Source: CAVBBU01 sp963593765
GTDB taxonomy: Bacteria; Bacillota; Clostridia; Lachnospirales; Lachnospiraceae
Assembly (NCBI GenBank): GCA_963593765.1
Contig: CAVBBU010000042.1
Location: 1-15,557, forward strand
Direction of reading: 5' to 3'
DNA length: 15,557 nucleotides
In this document: positions 1 through 7,121 of the stretch, one piece after another
Position numbering within the stretch: position 1 is the stretch's first letter
Layout of the letters: each line of letters starts with the position of its first letter
Position numbers and translations under genes: made by a program
Notes under the pieces: generated by a model
What the model was told of the DNA's origin: nothing
The model's database searches: none
What the model saw: only the letters and a program-made list of their open reading frames with translations

Positions 1-16
1 CATCCATAGCGGAGCG

Positions 17-55
17 TTTTTACTTCATAGGACGTAATTTCCTATGAAGTAAAAA
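17..55. repeat. Perfect 16-bp inverted repeat (palindromic element)
   Basis: Arms at 17-32 and 40-55 are exact reverse complements (outer TTTTT/AAAAA, core ACTTCATAGGA/TCCTATGAAGT) around a 7-base loop. On either strand the arm order is T-run, stem, A-run, so no U-tract follows the stem and it does not fit a rho-independent terminator. It may be a dispersed intergenic palindrome, an operator or an RNA-processing hairpin; the function is unknown. Confidence 0.75.
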
Positions 56-163
56 ATGGGGAGCAAAACAACCTGAGTCTTGGCACATATATGCAGGCAT
101 TATTATATATTGATATAGAATAATTATGTTTTGTAACATATACGCATGTGCGGCAATTAAGCT

Positions 164-664
164 TTAATGCACCAGCTGAGCGAGTAGTCCATACGACACA
201 AAATCCATTATTATAGCTGCAACAACTATACCTAGGAATATAGCAAGCGATGCCTTCTTTATATCAAAATCAAGGAGCGAAGCAATAAGAGCTCCTGTCC
301 AGCCGCCTGTTCCGGGAAGCGGAATACCTACAAAGCATAGCAAGAATACAAACTCACCCTTTTTAGCACCCTCAGATTTTTTCGCTGCTCTATCCTCAAG
401 CCTTTTAACCAGTCCAACAAGTATATTATGCTTTTTCATAAAGGCAAATATCTGCTTAATAAATGCAAGTATAAAAGGAATAGGAATAAAATTTCCGATT
501 ATGCATATAAGATTAGCCTGAAGCAGCGGGATTTTAAGAAGAGAAGCAGCAAGCAAGCCGCCTCTTAGCTCTATGATAGGCAGCATAGAAACTATAAATA
601 CAAAAAGCTCCTTTGGAAGCACATTACCAAGAGTAGCCTGATACCAACTAACAAGACTTTCCAT
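164..664 (-). CDS. COG2426 family small multidrug-export-like membrane protein
   Basis: This 166-residue integral membrane protein has the signatures of the Sm_multidrug_ex family (COG2426): PIIELRGG at about 29-36, GNFIPIPFI at 57-65, and a conserved GIPLPGTGGWTGA segment near 113-125 that continues into a hydrophobic helix. A basic cytoplasmic loop (about 87-103, rich in K and R) sits between the two halves. The family was named as putative small multidrug exporters, but transport has not been firmly shown, so the substrate is unknown. The ATG at 664 is supported by AAAGGAGA six bases upstream and by a sigma-A-like promoter at 697-725. It is divergent from the large + strand cluster and seems to be its own transcription unit. 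I see no convincing terminator downstream. Confidence 0.85.
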   Translation of the reverse strand: MESLVSWYQATLGNVLPKELFVFIVSMLPIIELRGGLLAASLLKIPLLQANLICIIGNFIPIPFILAFIKQIFAFMKKHNILVGLVKRLEDRAAKKSEGAKKGEFVFLLCFVGIPLPGTGGWTGALIASLLDFDIKKASLAIFLGIVVAAIIMDFVSYGLLAQLVH

Positions 665-696
665 GTTTGATCTCCTTTACAAATAAAATCTCCTTT

Positions 697-725
697 ATTG
701 TATATAAAGAAAGCATCTAAATCAA
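697..725 (-). promoter_or_regulatory. Sigma-A-type promoter for the COG2426 gene
   Basis: Read on the minus strand, TTGATT (720-725) and TACAAT (697-702) are separated by exactly 17 bases. They match the -35 and -10 consensus at 4/6 and 5/6. The expected transcript starts about 25 bases ahead of the ATG at 664. Confidence 0.6.
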
Positions 726-732
726 CATTTTA

Positions 733-761
733 TCGCCATTATATGCAATTTATGGTATACT
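733..761 (+). promoter_or_regulatory. Extended -10 promoter for the cdaA-glnA-dap gene run
   Basis: TGGTATACT at 753-761 is an extended -10 element (TG, one base, TATACT). A weak -35, TCGCCA (733-738), lies 17 bases upstream and matches 4/6 of the consensus. It is 35 bases before the ATG at 797 and is the only clear promoter for the long + strand run. It lies back to back with the minus-strand promoter at 697-725. Confidence 0.55.
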
Positions 762-796
762 TAATCAGATTGAAACACAATATATAAGGAGCTTTT

Positions 797-1216
797 ATGC
801 TAAATGAAGAAAAGATCAAGCTTATGAATGAGCTTGCCTGCTTTGAGAAAAAAGAAAAGGGTGGCATAGAATATTCCAGACGTTTTTTTAGAGGAGATTA
901 TATAGCTAAGCATATGCTGCAGTCATTTGTAGGATATACTATGTGCTATGTGTTTTTGGCACTTATTTCTATGCTTTATAGCGTGGAGACTATCATTAAC
1001 ACGGTCAATGTATTCGATGTTGTCGGAATCTTTAGAGGATATATATTGTGGTATGTATTTGGACTTCTAGCCTATGAGATTATTACATATGCAATTAGCT
1101 CTAAAAAGTATGACAGAGCAAATACAAGCAGAAAGGTATACCTAGCTAAGCTTAGAAGACTTCAAAAAAGATATGAGCTTATAGATAAGTCAAAGGAGCT
1201 TTCTAGGGAGGAGTAA
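797..1216 (+). CDS. Unrecognised two-TM membrane protein, first gene of the cdaA cluster
   Basis: I do not recognise this 139-residue protein. It has a charged N-terminus (about 1-40), two hydrophobic helices (about 43-63 and 78-101), and a C-terminal tail (about 103-139) rich in K, R and E that looks helical and may form a coiled coil. That pattern suggests both ends lie in the cytoplasm. The start is firm: AAGGAG at 787-792 with a 5-base spacer, behind an extended -10 promoter. Two bases separate it from the next gene, another membrane protein, and cdaA follows. This spacing suggests a shared transcript and perhaps a shared membrane complex with CdaA, but that is inference from position only. 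Confidence 0.8.
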   Translation: MLNEEKIKLMNELACFEKKEKGGIEYSRRFFRGDYIAKHMLQSFVGYTMCYVFLALISMLYSVETIINTVNVFDVVGIFRGYILWYVFGLLAYEIITYAISSKKYDRANTSRKVYLAKLRRLQKRYELIDKSKELSREE

Positions 1217-1218
1217 TT

Positions 1219-2178
1219 ATGCTTAAACTTATAGAATTAAGAGAAAAGTTAAGAGCTTTTTATGGAAAACATGATATTATAATGCTTGCCATAATTAAGT
1301 TCCTACTTGCATTTACAAGCCTAATGTTTATTAATCTTAATATAGGCTACAGAGCTATGCTTACTAATCCATTTATAGTAATTATACTTTCACTGGTATG
1401 CTCTGTAGTTCCATATGGAGTGATAACAGCACTGCTTGCCGTGGTTGTACTTGCCCATGTAATCAGTGTATCACTTGAGATGGCACTTGTTTGTGCAGTT
1501 TTCCTTATGGCGATAGCCGTGCTTTATTACGGCTTTCATCCTCGAAACAGCTATATTATGATTATTACGCCGCTGCTTTTTGTATTAAAGATACCATATG
1601 TAATTCCACTTATAGCAGGACTTGCAGGCTCTATGATAGCGGTGATACCTATTAGCTGCGGTATAGTTTTATATTATATGCTCGAGTATGTTAAGACGAA
1701 TGCTGGAACACTTACTAATGATGCCTCTGTAGATATAACACAAAAGTATATGGGCATGATTAATTCCATTATATCTAACAAGCTAATGCTTATAACTATA
1801 CTTGCATTTGCAGCTACAGTACTTGCAGTTTGTATAATAAGAAATGTTTCTACAGACTATGCATGGCTTGTGGCTATAGCAGTTGGAACAATTATTATGC
1901 TTGTTGTTATGATGATGGGAAGCTTTGTATATTCTGTAGACATACATATACTTGGACTTATACTTAGCATAGCCTTATCTACACTTATAGCATATATGTA
2001 TTATTTCTTTGCAATGGCAGTTGATTATTCCCGAACAGAATATACACAGTTTGAGGATGATACATATTATTACTATGTTAAGGCTATACCTAAGATATCT
2101 GTAACAGCAACAGATATAAAGGTTCAAAAGATAAGCTCTGCAAGAAAAAGAGGCAGAAGATCATCTAAGGAAGAATAA
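1219..2178 (+). CDS. Unrecognised polytopic membrane protein upstream of cdaA
   Basis: This 319-residue protein has about eight hydrophobic segments (roughly 20-40, 50-80, 85-105, 110-125, 130-155, 188-207, 213-237, 243-268). A soluble loop lies near 158-187. A C-terminal tail of about 50 residues has an acidic and aromatic patch (QFEDDTYYYYVKAIPK, about 277-292) and ends in a basic stretch, RKRGRR. There is no ATP-binding or known transporter motif, so a function cannot be assigned; a permease-like label would be a guess. GGGAGGAG (1206-1213), five bases before the ATG, overlaps the end of the previous gene, so the two are probably translationally coupled. cdaA follows after 33 bp. A role in controlling or anchoring CdaA is a reasonable but untested idea. 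Confidence 0.8.
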   Translation: MLKLIELREKLRAFYGKHDIIMLAIIKFLLAFTSLMFINLNIGYRAMLTNPFIVIILSLVCSVVPYGVITALLAVVVLAHVISVSLEMALVCAVFLMAIAVLYYGFHPRNSYIMIITPLLFVLKIPYVIPLIAGLAGSMIAVIPISCGIVLYYMLEYVKTNAGTLTNDASVDITQKYMGMINSIISNKLMLITILAFAATVLAVCIIRNVSTDYAWLVAIAVGTIIMLVVMMMGSFVYSVDIHILGLILSIALSTLIAYMYYFFAMAVDYSRTEYTQFEDDTYYYYVKAIPKISVTATDIKVQKISSARKRGRRSSKEE

Positions 2179-2211
2179 GACATAAAAAATCAGAAAGGAG
2201 AGGACTAAAGG

Positions 2212-3057
2212 ATGATGCAGCTATGGTCTGTATTTGAAACATGGATATCTACATTTCCAAGGATAACACTATCTAATATATTTGAGATAGTTATTATTGC
2301 ATACCTTGTATATGAGATACTTCTGTGGATTAAAAATACCAGAGCGTGGGTACTTCTTAGAGGCCTTCTTCTTATATTTTTATTTACGCTATTTGCAGCC
2401 ATTCTTAGACTCGATACTATACTTTGGCTACTTGGACGAATAGCAACCATAGCAGTTACAGCACTTATAATAATCTTCCAGCCGGAGCTTAGAAGAGCAC
2501 TAGAGCAGCTTGGAAGTAAAAATATATTTGCGGGGCTGTTTCCGTCTGGAAGTGACAATACATCAGAATATACAGAAAAAACTATTAATGAGATAGCTAA
2601 GGCTTCCTTTGAGATGGGAAAGGTACGAACAGGAGCACTTATAGTAATAGAACAAAAGGAATCGCTTAGCGATATAGAGCGAACAGGAATAGAGATTGAT
2701 GCAGCTATATCTAGTCAGCTTTTGATTAATATATTTGAGCATAATACACCGCTTCATGATGGTGCGGTAGTAGTTAGAGCAAACCGCGTAGTTGCTGCAA
2801 CCTGCTACCTTCCGCTTTCGGAGAATAAATATATAAGCAAGGATCTTGGAACCAGACATAGAGCTGCTATAGGAATAAGCGAGAACACAGACTCTATTAC
2901 CGTAGTTGTATCTGAGGAAACAGGAAGAGTTTCAGTAGCAAGAGAGGGTATGCTAAGAAGCATGGACGATGTAGATGAACTTAAAAAATCGCTTAGCATT
3001 ATCCTAAAACAAAAAGAGCCGACACACCGCTTCAAGCTCTGGAAGGGAAGGGTGTAG
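2212..3057 (+). CDS. cdaA: Diadenylate cyclase CdaA (c-di-AMP synthase)
   Basis: CdaA condenses two ATP into cyclic di-AMP, the second messenger that controls potassium and osmolyte uptake and cell-wall homeostasis in Firmicutes. The 281 residues show the family layout: about three N-terminal TM helices (roughly 24-40, 48-65, 70-88), a linker with FQPELRRALEQLG (89-101), then the DAC domain. Catalytic motifs are intact: LHDGA (DGA at 183-185) and GTRHR (RHR at 215-217), with SEETG at 234-238. Length is close to the B. subtilis enzyme. The gene has two consecutive ATGs (2212 and 2215); AAAGGAGAGG at 2194-2203 serves the first better. It is followed by cdaR after 3 bp, the conserved pairing, but glmM, the usual third gene, is absent here. 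Confidence 0.97.
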   Translation: MMQLWSVFETWISTFPRITLSNIFEIVIIAYLVYEILLWIKNTRAWVLLRGLLLIFLFTLFAAILRLDTILWLLGRIATIAVTALIIIFQPELRRALEQLGSKNIFAGLFPSGSDNTSEYTEKTINEIAKASFEMGKVRTGALIVIEQKESLSDIERTGIEIDAAISSQLLINIFEHNTPLHDGAVVVRANRVVAATCYLPLSENKYISKDLGTRHRAAIGISENTDSITVVVSEETGRVSVAREGMLRSMDDVDELKKSLSIILKQKEPTHRFKLWKGRV

Positions 3058-3060
3058 CTT

Positions 3061-4326
3061 ATGAAAAAAATTTCTACTACAAATCTTACTCTTAAGATTA
3101 TATCAGTAGTTTTAGCATTCCTAATTTGGATTATAGTGGTCAATGTTTCAAATCCGGAGGTAACGAGAACTAAGTCAGTTACAGTTGAGATAATCAATGA
3201 TAATATAATTACATCAGCAGCTAAGACCTTTGAGATTATAGGCTCTAATACGGTGACGATAAGCTATGATGTTAGGTCTCTTGATGAAAACAAGATAAAG
3301 GCAAGTGACTTTAGAGCATATGCAGACCTTTCGCAGCTCTATGATATTACTAGCTCAGTGCCTATAGTAGTTGAGGTTGTTAATAATAAGGATCTTATAA
3401 TAGGAACTCCTGTAGCAAGACCTAATGTTATAAGAATACAAACCGAGGACATACAAAAAAAGACCTTTGACCTTACAACATCTGCTGTCGGAACTCCGGA
3501 TAGGGATGTATCTGTCGGAAGCATAGGAGTTGAGCCTACATCAGTTACAGTAACAGGCCCTATGTCACTTATAGGTCAGATAACATCAGTAGGAGTAGAG
3601 ATAGATGTTAGCGGTGCTAAAACAAATATGCATGGCTATGTAGAGCCTGTATTTTATGATGCAAATGGAAGCAGGCTTGACATTAAGGATGAAAGGCTTA
3701 GTGTAAGCCCAAGTACGGTTGAGTATAATGCAACTATGCTTATGGGAAAAAGCCTAGAGATTAAATATAATGTCAGCGGAACGCCGGGTGACGGATATCA
3801 ATATACAGGTGCAGAATGTAGCATTAAGTCTGTGGCAGTTAGAGGACAGGATAGCATACTTAATGCAATTACCGAGATTAATGTACCGGAAACTGCACTT
3901 AATATAGACGGGGCTACAGGAGATAAGGAAGTAAGCATAGACCTTGCAGCTTATCTGCCTAGTGGAGTTGAGGCTATATCAGAAACAAAGGTTACAGTTA
4001 AGCTTAAGATAGAGGCGCTCGATGAAAAAACTATACTAATTACTAAGGATGACCTTATAGAATTAGGCCATAGCTATGGTAAGAAATATACTATCAGTCC
4101 TGAGCGTATATCAGTAGTTCTTAAGGGACTTGATGAAAAGCTAACTATGCTTAGTGCTAAGGATATAAAGGCTACTGTAGATTATACACATATGTCGGAT
4201 GGCACTCACTCGGGAACTCTTACCTTTGAGCTTCCTGATGGAATAAGCGTAGCATCATATACGCCGTTTGATATTATAGTTGAAGATATTCAAGCTGCAT
4301 CTAAAAGCAATGCTTCTATGCAGTAA
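3061..4326 (+). CDS. cdaR: CdaA regulatory protein CdaR (YbbR-domain protein)
   Basis: This is the membrane-anchored regulator that binds CdaA and tunes its cyclase activity. The 421 residues begin with a short basic N-terminus and one TM helix (about 10-28). An extracytoplasmic region of repeated beta-rich YbbR domains follows, which I divide roughly as 30-120, 125-215, 225-320 and 325-412. Recurrent patterns such as VGTPDRD with VEPTSVTVTGP, and SGTPGDGY with SIKSVAVRGQ, fit successive YbbR repeats. It is somewhat shorter than B. subtilis YbbR. The ATG lies 3 bp after the cdaA stop, with a GGAAGGG-type site inside the end of cdaA, so the two are probably coupled. A 25-bp gap separates it from the HPr gene. 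Confidence 0.93.
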   Translation: MKKISTTNLTLKIISVVLAFLIWIIVVNVSNPEVTRTKSVTVEIINDNIITSAAKTFEIIGSNTVTISYDVRSLDENKIKASDFRAYADLSQLYDITSSVPIVVEVVNNKDLIIGTPVARPNVIRIQTEDIQKKTFDLTTSAVGTPDRDVSVGSIGVEPTSVTVTGPMSLIGQITSVGVEIDVSGAKTNMHGYVEPVFYDANGSRLDIKDERLSVSPSTVEYNATMLMGKSLEIKYNVSGTPGDGYQYTGAECSIKSVAVRGQDSILNAITEINVPETALNIDGATGDKEVSIDLAAYLPSGVEAISETKVTVKLKIEALDEKTILITKDDLIELGHSYGKKYTISPERISVVLKGLDEKLTMLSAKDIKATVDYTHMSDGTHSGTLTFELPDGISVASYTPFDIIVEDIQAASKSNASMQ

Positions 4327-4351
4327 TATATATTTTATGGAGGTTTAAAAT

Positions 4352-4621
4352 ATGGTTAGTGAAAAGGTTCTTATATCTAATCCAAGTGGTCTTCACCTTA
4401 GACCTGTAGGAAATTTATGTAAGGAAGCACTCAAATATAAGTCAAAGATAGAGCTTAAGTATGAGCAGACTACAGCTAATGCTAAGAGTGTATTAAGCGT
4501 ACTCGGAGCATGCATTAAAAAGGGCGATGAGATAGAGATAGTCTGCAATGGCGATGATGAAGCAAAGGCGCTAGAGGCTCTAGTTACACTTATAAAAGAA
4601 GGTTGTGGAGAAGAGGAGTAG
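4352..4621 (+). CDS. HPr-family phosphocarrier protein
   Basis: HPr carries phosphate from PEP through enzyme I to sugar-specific EIIA proteins and, when Ser46 is phosphorylated, acts in carbon catabolite control. This 89-residue protein has the active-site His15 in GLHLRP and Ser46 in NAKSVLSVLG, at the standard positions. It is therefore not a Crh-type protein, which lacks His15. It differs from textbook HPr at the residue after the histidine: Leu16 where GLHARP is usual. GGAGG at 4339-4343 with an 8-base spacer fixes the start. No enzyme I or HPr kinase gene lies nearby. Its place between cdaR and a polysaccharide polymerase gene hints at a regulatory rather than a housekeeping PTS role, but that is inference. 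Confidence 0.9.
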   Translation: MVSEKVLISNPSGLHLRPVGNLCKEALKYKSKIELKYEQTTANAKSVLSVLGACIKKGDEIEIVCNGDDEAKALEALVTLIKEGCGEEE

Positions 4622-5908
4622 ATGGCAGTATATATTATATGCTATATAGCTAGTATGCTGTGGGCTCGGATATCGCAGTATGCCGTATCCGGGCTTCTTC
4701 TTATAGTAGCAGCCCTATATCTGTATATAAAGGATTATAAGAAAACAGGCAGTCCTAGTAATCTTAGAGGTCTATATACGCTTGGACTTGTAGGCGGACA
4801 GGGGATAAGTGCACTTAAGCTTTCCTTTCTTCAAGATAAGTGGTCATATACAACCTGGGCAGTGCTTTTTGTGGCCTACTCCATGTTTTGGGTAGCCTAT
4901 GAGTTCTTTTATCAGATAGGAAGCCTTAGAAGTAGGGTGGCATATAATAATAGTACTGAATATGCAGGGGAGCAGGGAAGTAAAAATATTTTCCTTGCTA
5001 TAATTATTATTACCCTTTTATCAAGCATGGCTTTTTTGATAGAAGCAAGGCTATTAGGATATATACCGCTTTTTGTTAGGGGAGTACCGCATGCGTATTC
5101 CTATTTTCATATAACAGGAGTTCACTATATTACTGTAGCATGTGTGCTTGTGCCATCGCTTTCAGTTATATTTTTTAGCGGTAAAAAGCAAAGAGATACG
5201 TATCAGGCGGTAGCGGTAGCTTTTGCTACGACTATCTCACTAGCCATTCCTATACTTTGCGTATCAAGATTTCAATTTGTCTTTGCTATGCTTATGGCAT
5301 TAGTTACATATATAACTATGCATAAAAATATAAATATAAAAATATGTTTGCCAGCCTTAGTAGCTATAATACCAGTATATATTATTCTTACTATAGCTAG
5401 AAGCCATGATATTAGCTATCTTAATTCTATATTCGAGATGAGATATGACCTTCCTATATGGATAAGTCAGCCTTATATATATATAGCAAATAACTTTGAC
5501 AATTTAGATAAGCTTATAAAGGAGCTTCCGAAATTTACCTATGGAGCAAGGATGCTTTTTCCTGTTTGGACCCTTACAGGACTTAAATTTTTATTTCCGG
5601 CATTAGTACAGTTTCCTATATATGTAACTAAAACAGAGCTTACAACAGTTACGTTGCTTTATGATGCTTATTATGATTTTGGAATTATAGGAGTTGGACT
5701 TTTTACAGCACTGCTTGGCTTTGTATCACAGCTTGCACAAAGAAAAATTTATAGGCCGCAAAATCCTATAAGCTATTTATTATATGCACAGCTTGCTATA
5801 TACCTAGGGCTTTCATTTTTTACTACATGGTTTTCTAATCCGACTACATGGTTTTATCTGGTTGTTAGCTTATTAATATATGTCTTTTGTAATAAAGGCT
5901 TAAAATAG
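4622..5908 (+). CDS. Wzy-like oligosaccharide repeat unit polymerase
   Basis: This 428-residue polytopic membrane protein has roughly ten or more hydrophobic segments and a large extracytoplasmic region around 262-345. That region includes QPYIYIANNFDNLD (about 283-296) and runs into LYDAYYDFGIIGVGLF (346-361). This layout and the YDFGIIG signature fit the Wzy/O-antigen-polymerase-like family that joins undecaprenyl-linked repeat units outside the membrane. The specific polymer cannot be told. The ATG abuts the HPr stop with no gap. The closest Shine-Dalgarno (GAGGAG, 4613-4618) is only 3 bases from the ATG, so initiation probably depends on translational coupling, or on GTGGAG 11 bases upstream. 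No flippase or priming transferase is adjacent; the only other glycan gene is the GT2 at 13043. Confidence 0.75.
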   Translation: MAVYIICYIASMLWARISQYAVSGLLLIVAALYLYIKDYKKTGSPSNLRGLYTLGLVGGQGISALKLSFLQDKWSYTTWAVLFVAYSMFWVAYEFFYQIGSLRSRVAYNNSTEYAGEQGSKNIFLAIIIITLLSSMAFLIEARLLGYIPLFVRGVPHAYSYFHITGVHYITVACVLVPSLSVIFFSGKKQRDTYQAVAVAFATTISLAIPILCVSRFQFVFAMLMALVTYITMHKNINIKICLPALVAIIPVYIILTIARSHDISYLNSIFEMRYDLPIWISQPYIYIANNFDNLDKLIKELPKFTYGARMLFPVWTLTGLKFLFPALVQFPIYVTKTELTTVTLLYDAYYDFGIIGVGLFTALLGFVSQLAQRKIYRPQNPISYLLYAQLAIYLGLSFFTTWFSNPTTWFYLVVSLLIYVFCNKGLK

Positions 5909-5919
5909 AGGTGAATGAT

Positions 5920-7110
5920 ATGATTTCAAAAAAAATGATACCGCTTGTTAATAACAACTCTGCTATAAGAGCAATGTTTGAAGAGGGAAAGAAGATGGCA
6001 GAGAAGTTTGGAAGGGACAATGTCTACGATTTTAGCTTAGGTAATCCAAATGTTCCGGCACCAGTAGCAGTTAATAAAGCAATTAAGGATATAATTGACA
6101 GCGAGGATTCTGTTTTTGTACATGGCTACATGAGCAATGCAGGCTATGAGGATGTTAGGGATGTGATAGCTGCTTCATTAAATAAAAGATATAAAACAAG
6201 CTTTGACAGATCTAATTTAATTATGACTGTAGGTGCAGCAGCAGCACTTAATATAATACTTAAAACTATATTAGATGCTGATGACGAGGTGATAACATTT
6301 GCACCATATTTTGTAGAATATGGAAATTATGTTAGAAATTATGATGGAAAGCTAGTAGTAGTTCCTGCTAATACAGAAAGCTTTGAGCCTAGTATAGAGG
6401 GACTAAGGGCAGCAATTAATAAAAAAACTAAGGCTATAATTATAAATACACCAAACAATCCTACAGGAGTTGTATATTCAAGAGAAGTGCTAAATGCCAT
6501 GCAGGCTGTAATTAAAGAGGCGGAAGATAAGTATAATAGTGATATACTTCTTATATCTGATGAGCCTTACAGAGAGCTGGCATATGATGATGTCGAGGTT
6601 CCTTGGATAACAGATATATTTCCACATAGCGTAGTTGTATATTCTTATTCAAAGTCGCTCTCTCTACCGGGTGAGAGAATAGGCTGGCTTTTAATTCCAA
6701 GCACTGCTCCAGAGTTTGATATCCTAGTTTCGGCAGCAACTATAGCTAACAGATGCAGTGGATGTGTAAATGCACCATCACTTATGCAAAGGGTTATAGC
6801 AAGGTGCGTAGATGAAAAAACAGATATAGATTATTATGACAGAAACAGAGAGCTATTATATAATTCTCTTTTAGAATATGGATATAGCTGTATTAAGCCT
6901 CAGGGGGCATTTTACCTATTTGTGAAGGTGCCAGGGGGCGATGAGGCAGGCTTTATAGCTGCTTGTAAAAAGCATAATATATTAGTAGTTCCGGGCTCTA
7001 GCTTTGCATGCGAGGGATATGTTCGTATAGCATATTGCGTATCCTATGAAACTATACAATATTCACTTCAGCATTTTAAGGCTATTGCAGAGGGATATGG
7101 TTTGATATAG
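5920..7110 (+). CDS. PLP-dependent class I aminotransferase (aspartate aminotransferase-like)
   Basis: This is a fold-type I aminotransferase of about 396 residues. Visible signatures, numbered from the ATG at 5920, are SLGNPNVPAP near the N-terminus, the NTPNNPTG motif (176-183) that holds the substrate carboxylate, ISDEPYREL (212-220, Asp and Tyr contacts to PLP), and the PLP lysine in SYSKSLSLPGERIGW (K245). An open frame also begins at GTG 5911, but that GTG is part of the Shine-Dalgarno GAGGTG (5908-5913), which sits 6 bases before ATG 5920, so I chose the ATG. The substrate is not determined; aspartate or a branched or aromatic amino acid are all possible. It lies 11 bp from both neighbours in the same gene run. 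Confidence 0.9.
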   Translation: MISKKMIPLVNNNSAIRAMFEEGKKMAEKFGRDNVYDFSLGNPNVPAPVAVNKAIKDIIDSEDSVFVHGYMSNAGYEDVRDVIAASLNKRYKTSFDRSNLIMTVGAAAALNIILKTILDADDEVITFAPYFVEYGNYVRNYDGKLVVVPANTESFEPSIEGLRAAINKKTKAIIINTPNNPTGVVYSREVLNAMQAVIKEAEDKYNSDILLISDEPYRELAYDDVEVPWITDIFPHSVVVYSYSKSLSLPGERIGWLLIPSTAPEFDILVSAATIANRCSGCVNAPSLMQRVIARCVDEKTDIDYYDRNRELLYNSLLEYGYSCIKPQGAFYLFVKVPGGDEAGFIAACKKHNILVVPGSSFACEGYVRIAYCVSYETIQYSLQHFKAIAEGYGLI

Positions 7111-7121
7111 AGAGGATAGTT

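Noticed and set aside
17..55. The palindrome as a terminator for the COG2426 gene
   Set aside because: On both strands the stem ends in A-runs, not U-runs, and it lies over 100 bases past the stop codon.
57..163. A promoter or gene in the left-edge stretch
   Set aside because: A TTGGCA with a TTATAT 17 bases on is present, but no + strand gene follows; short pairings such as TATGTT/AACATA (near 124-140) lack a U-tract.
2205..2558. Antisense open frame inside cdaA
   Set aside because: It overlaps a fully conserved gene, shows no family motif and lacks a convincing ribosome site; it is a shadow of cdaA codons.
5911..5919. GTG at 5911 as the start of the aminotransferase gene
   Set aside because: The GTG is part of the Shine-Dalgarno GAGGTG (5908-5913), which is ideally placed for the ATG at 5920, and no other ribosome site lies upstream of the GTG at good distance.
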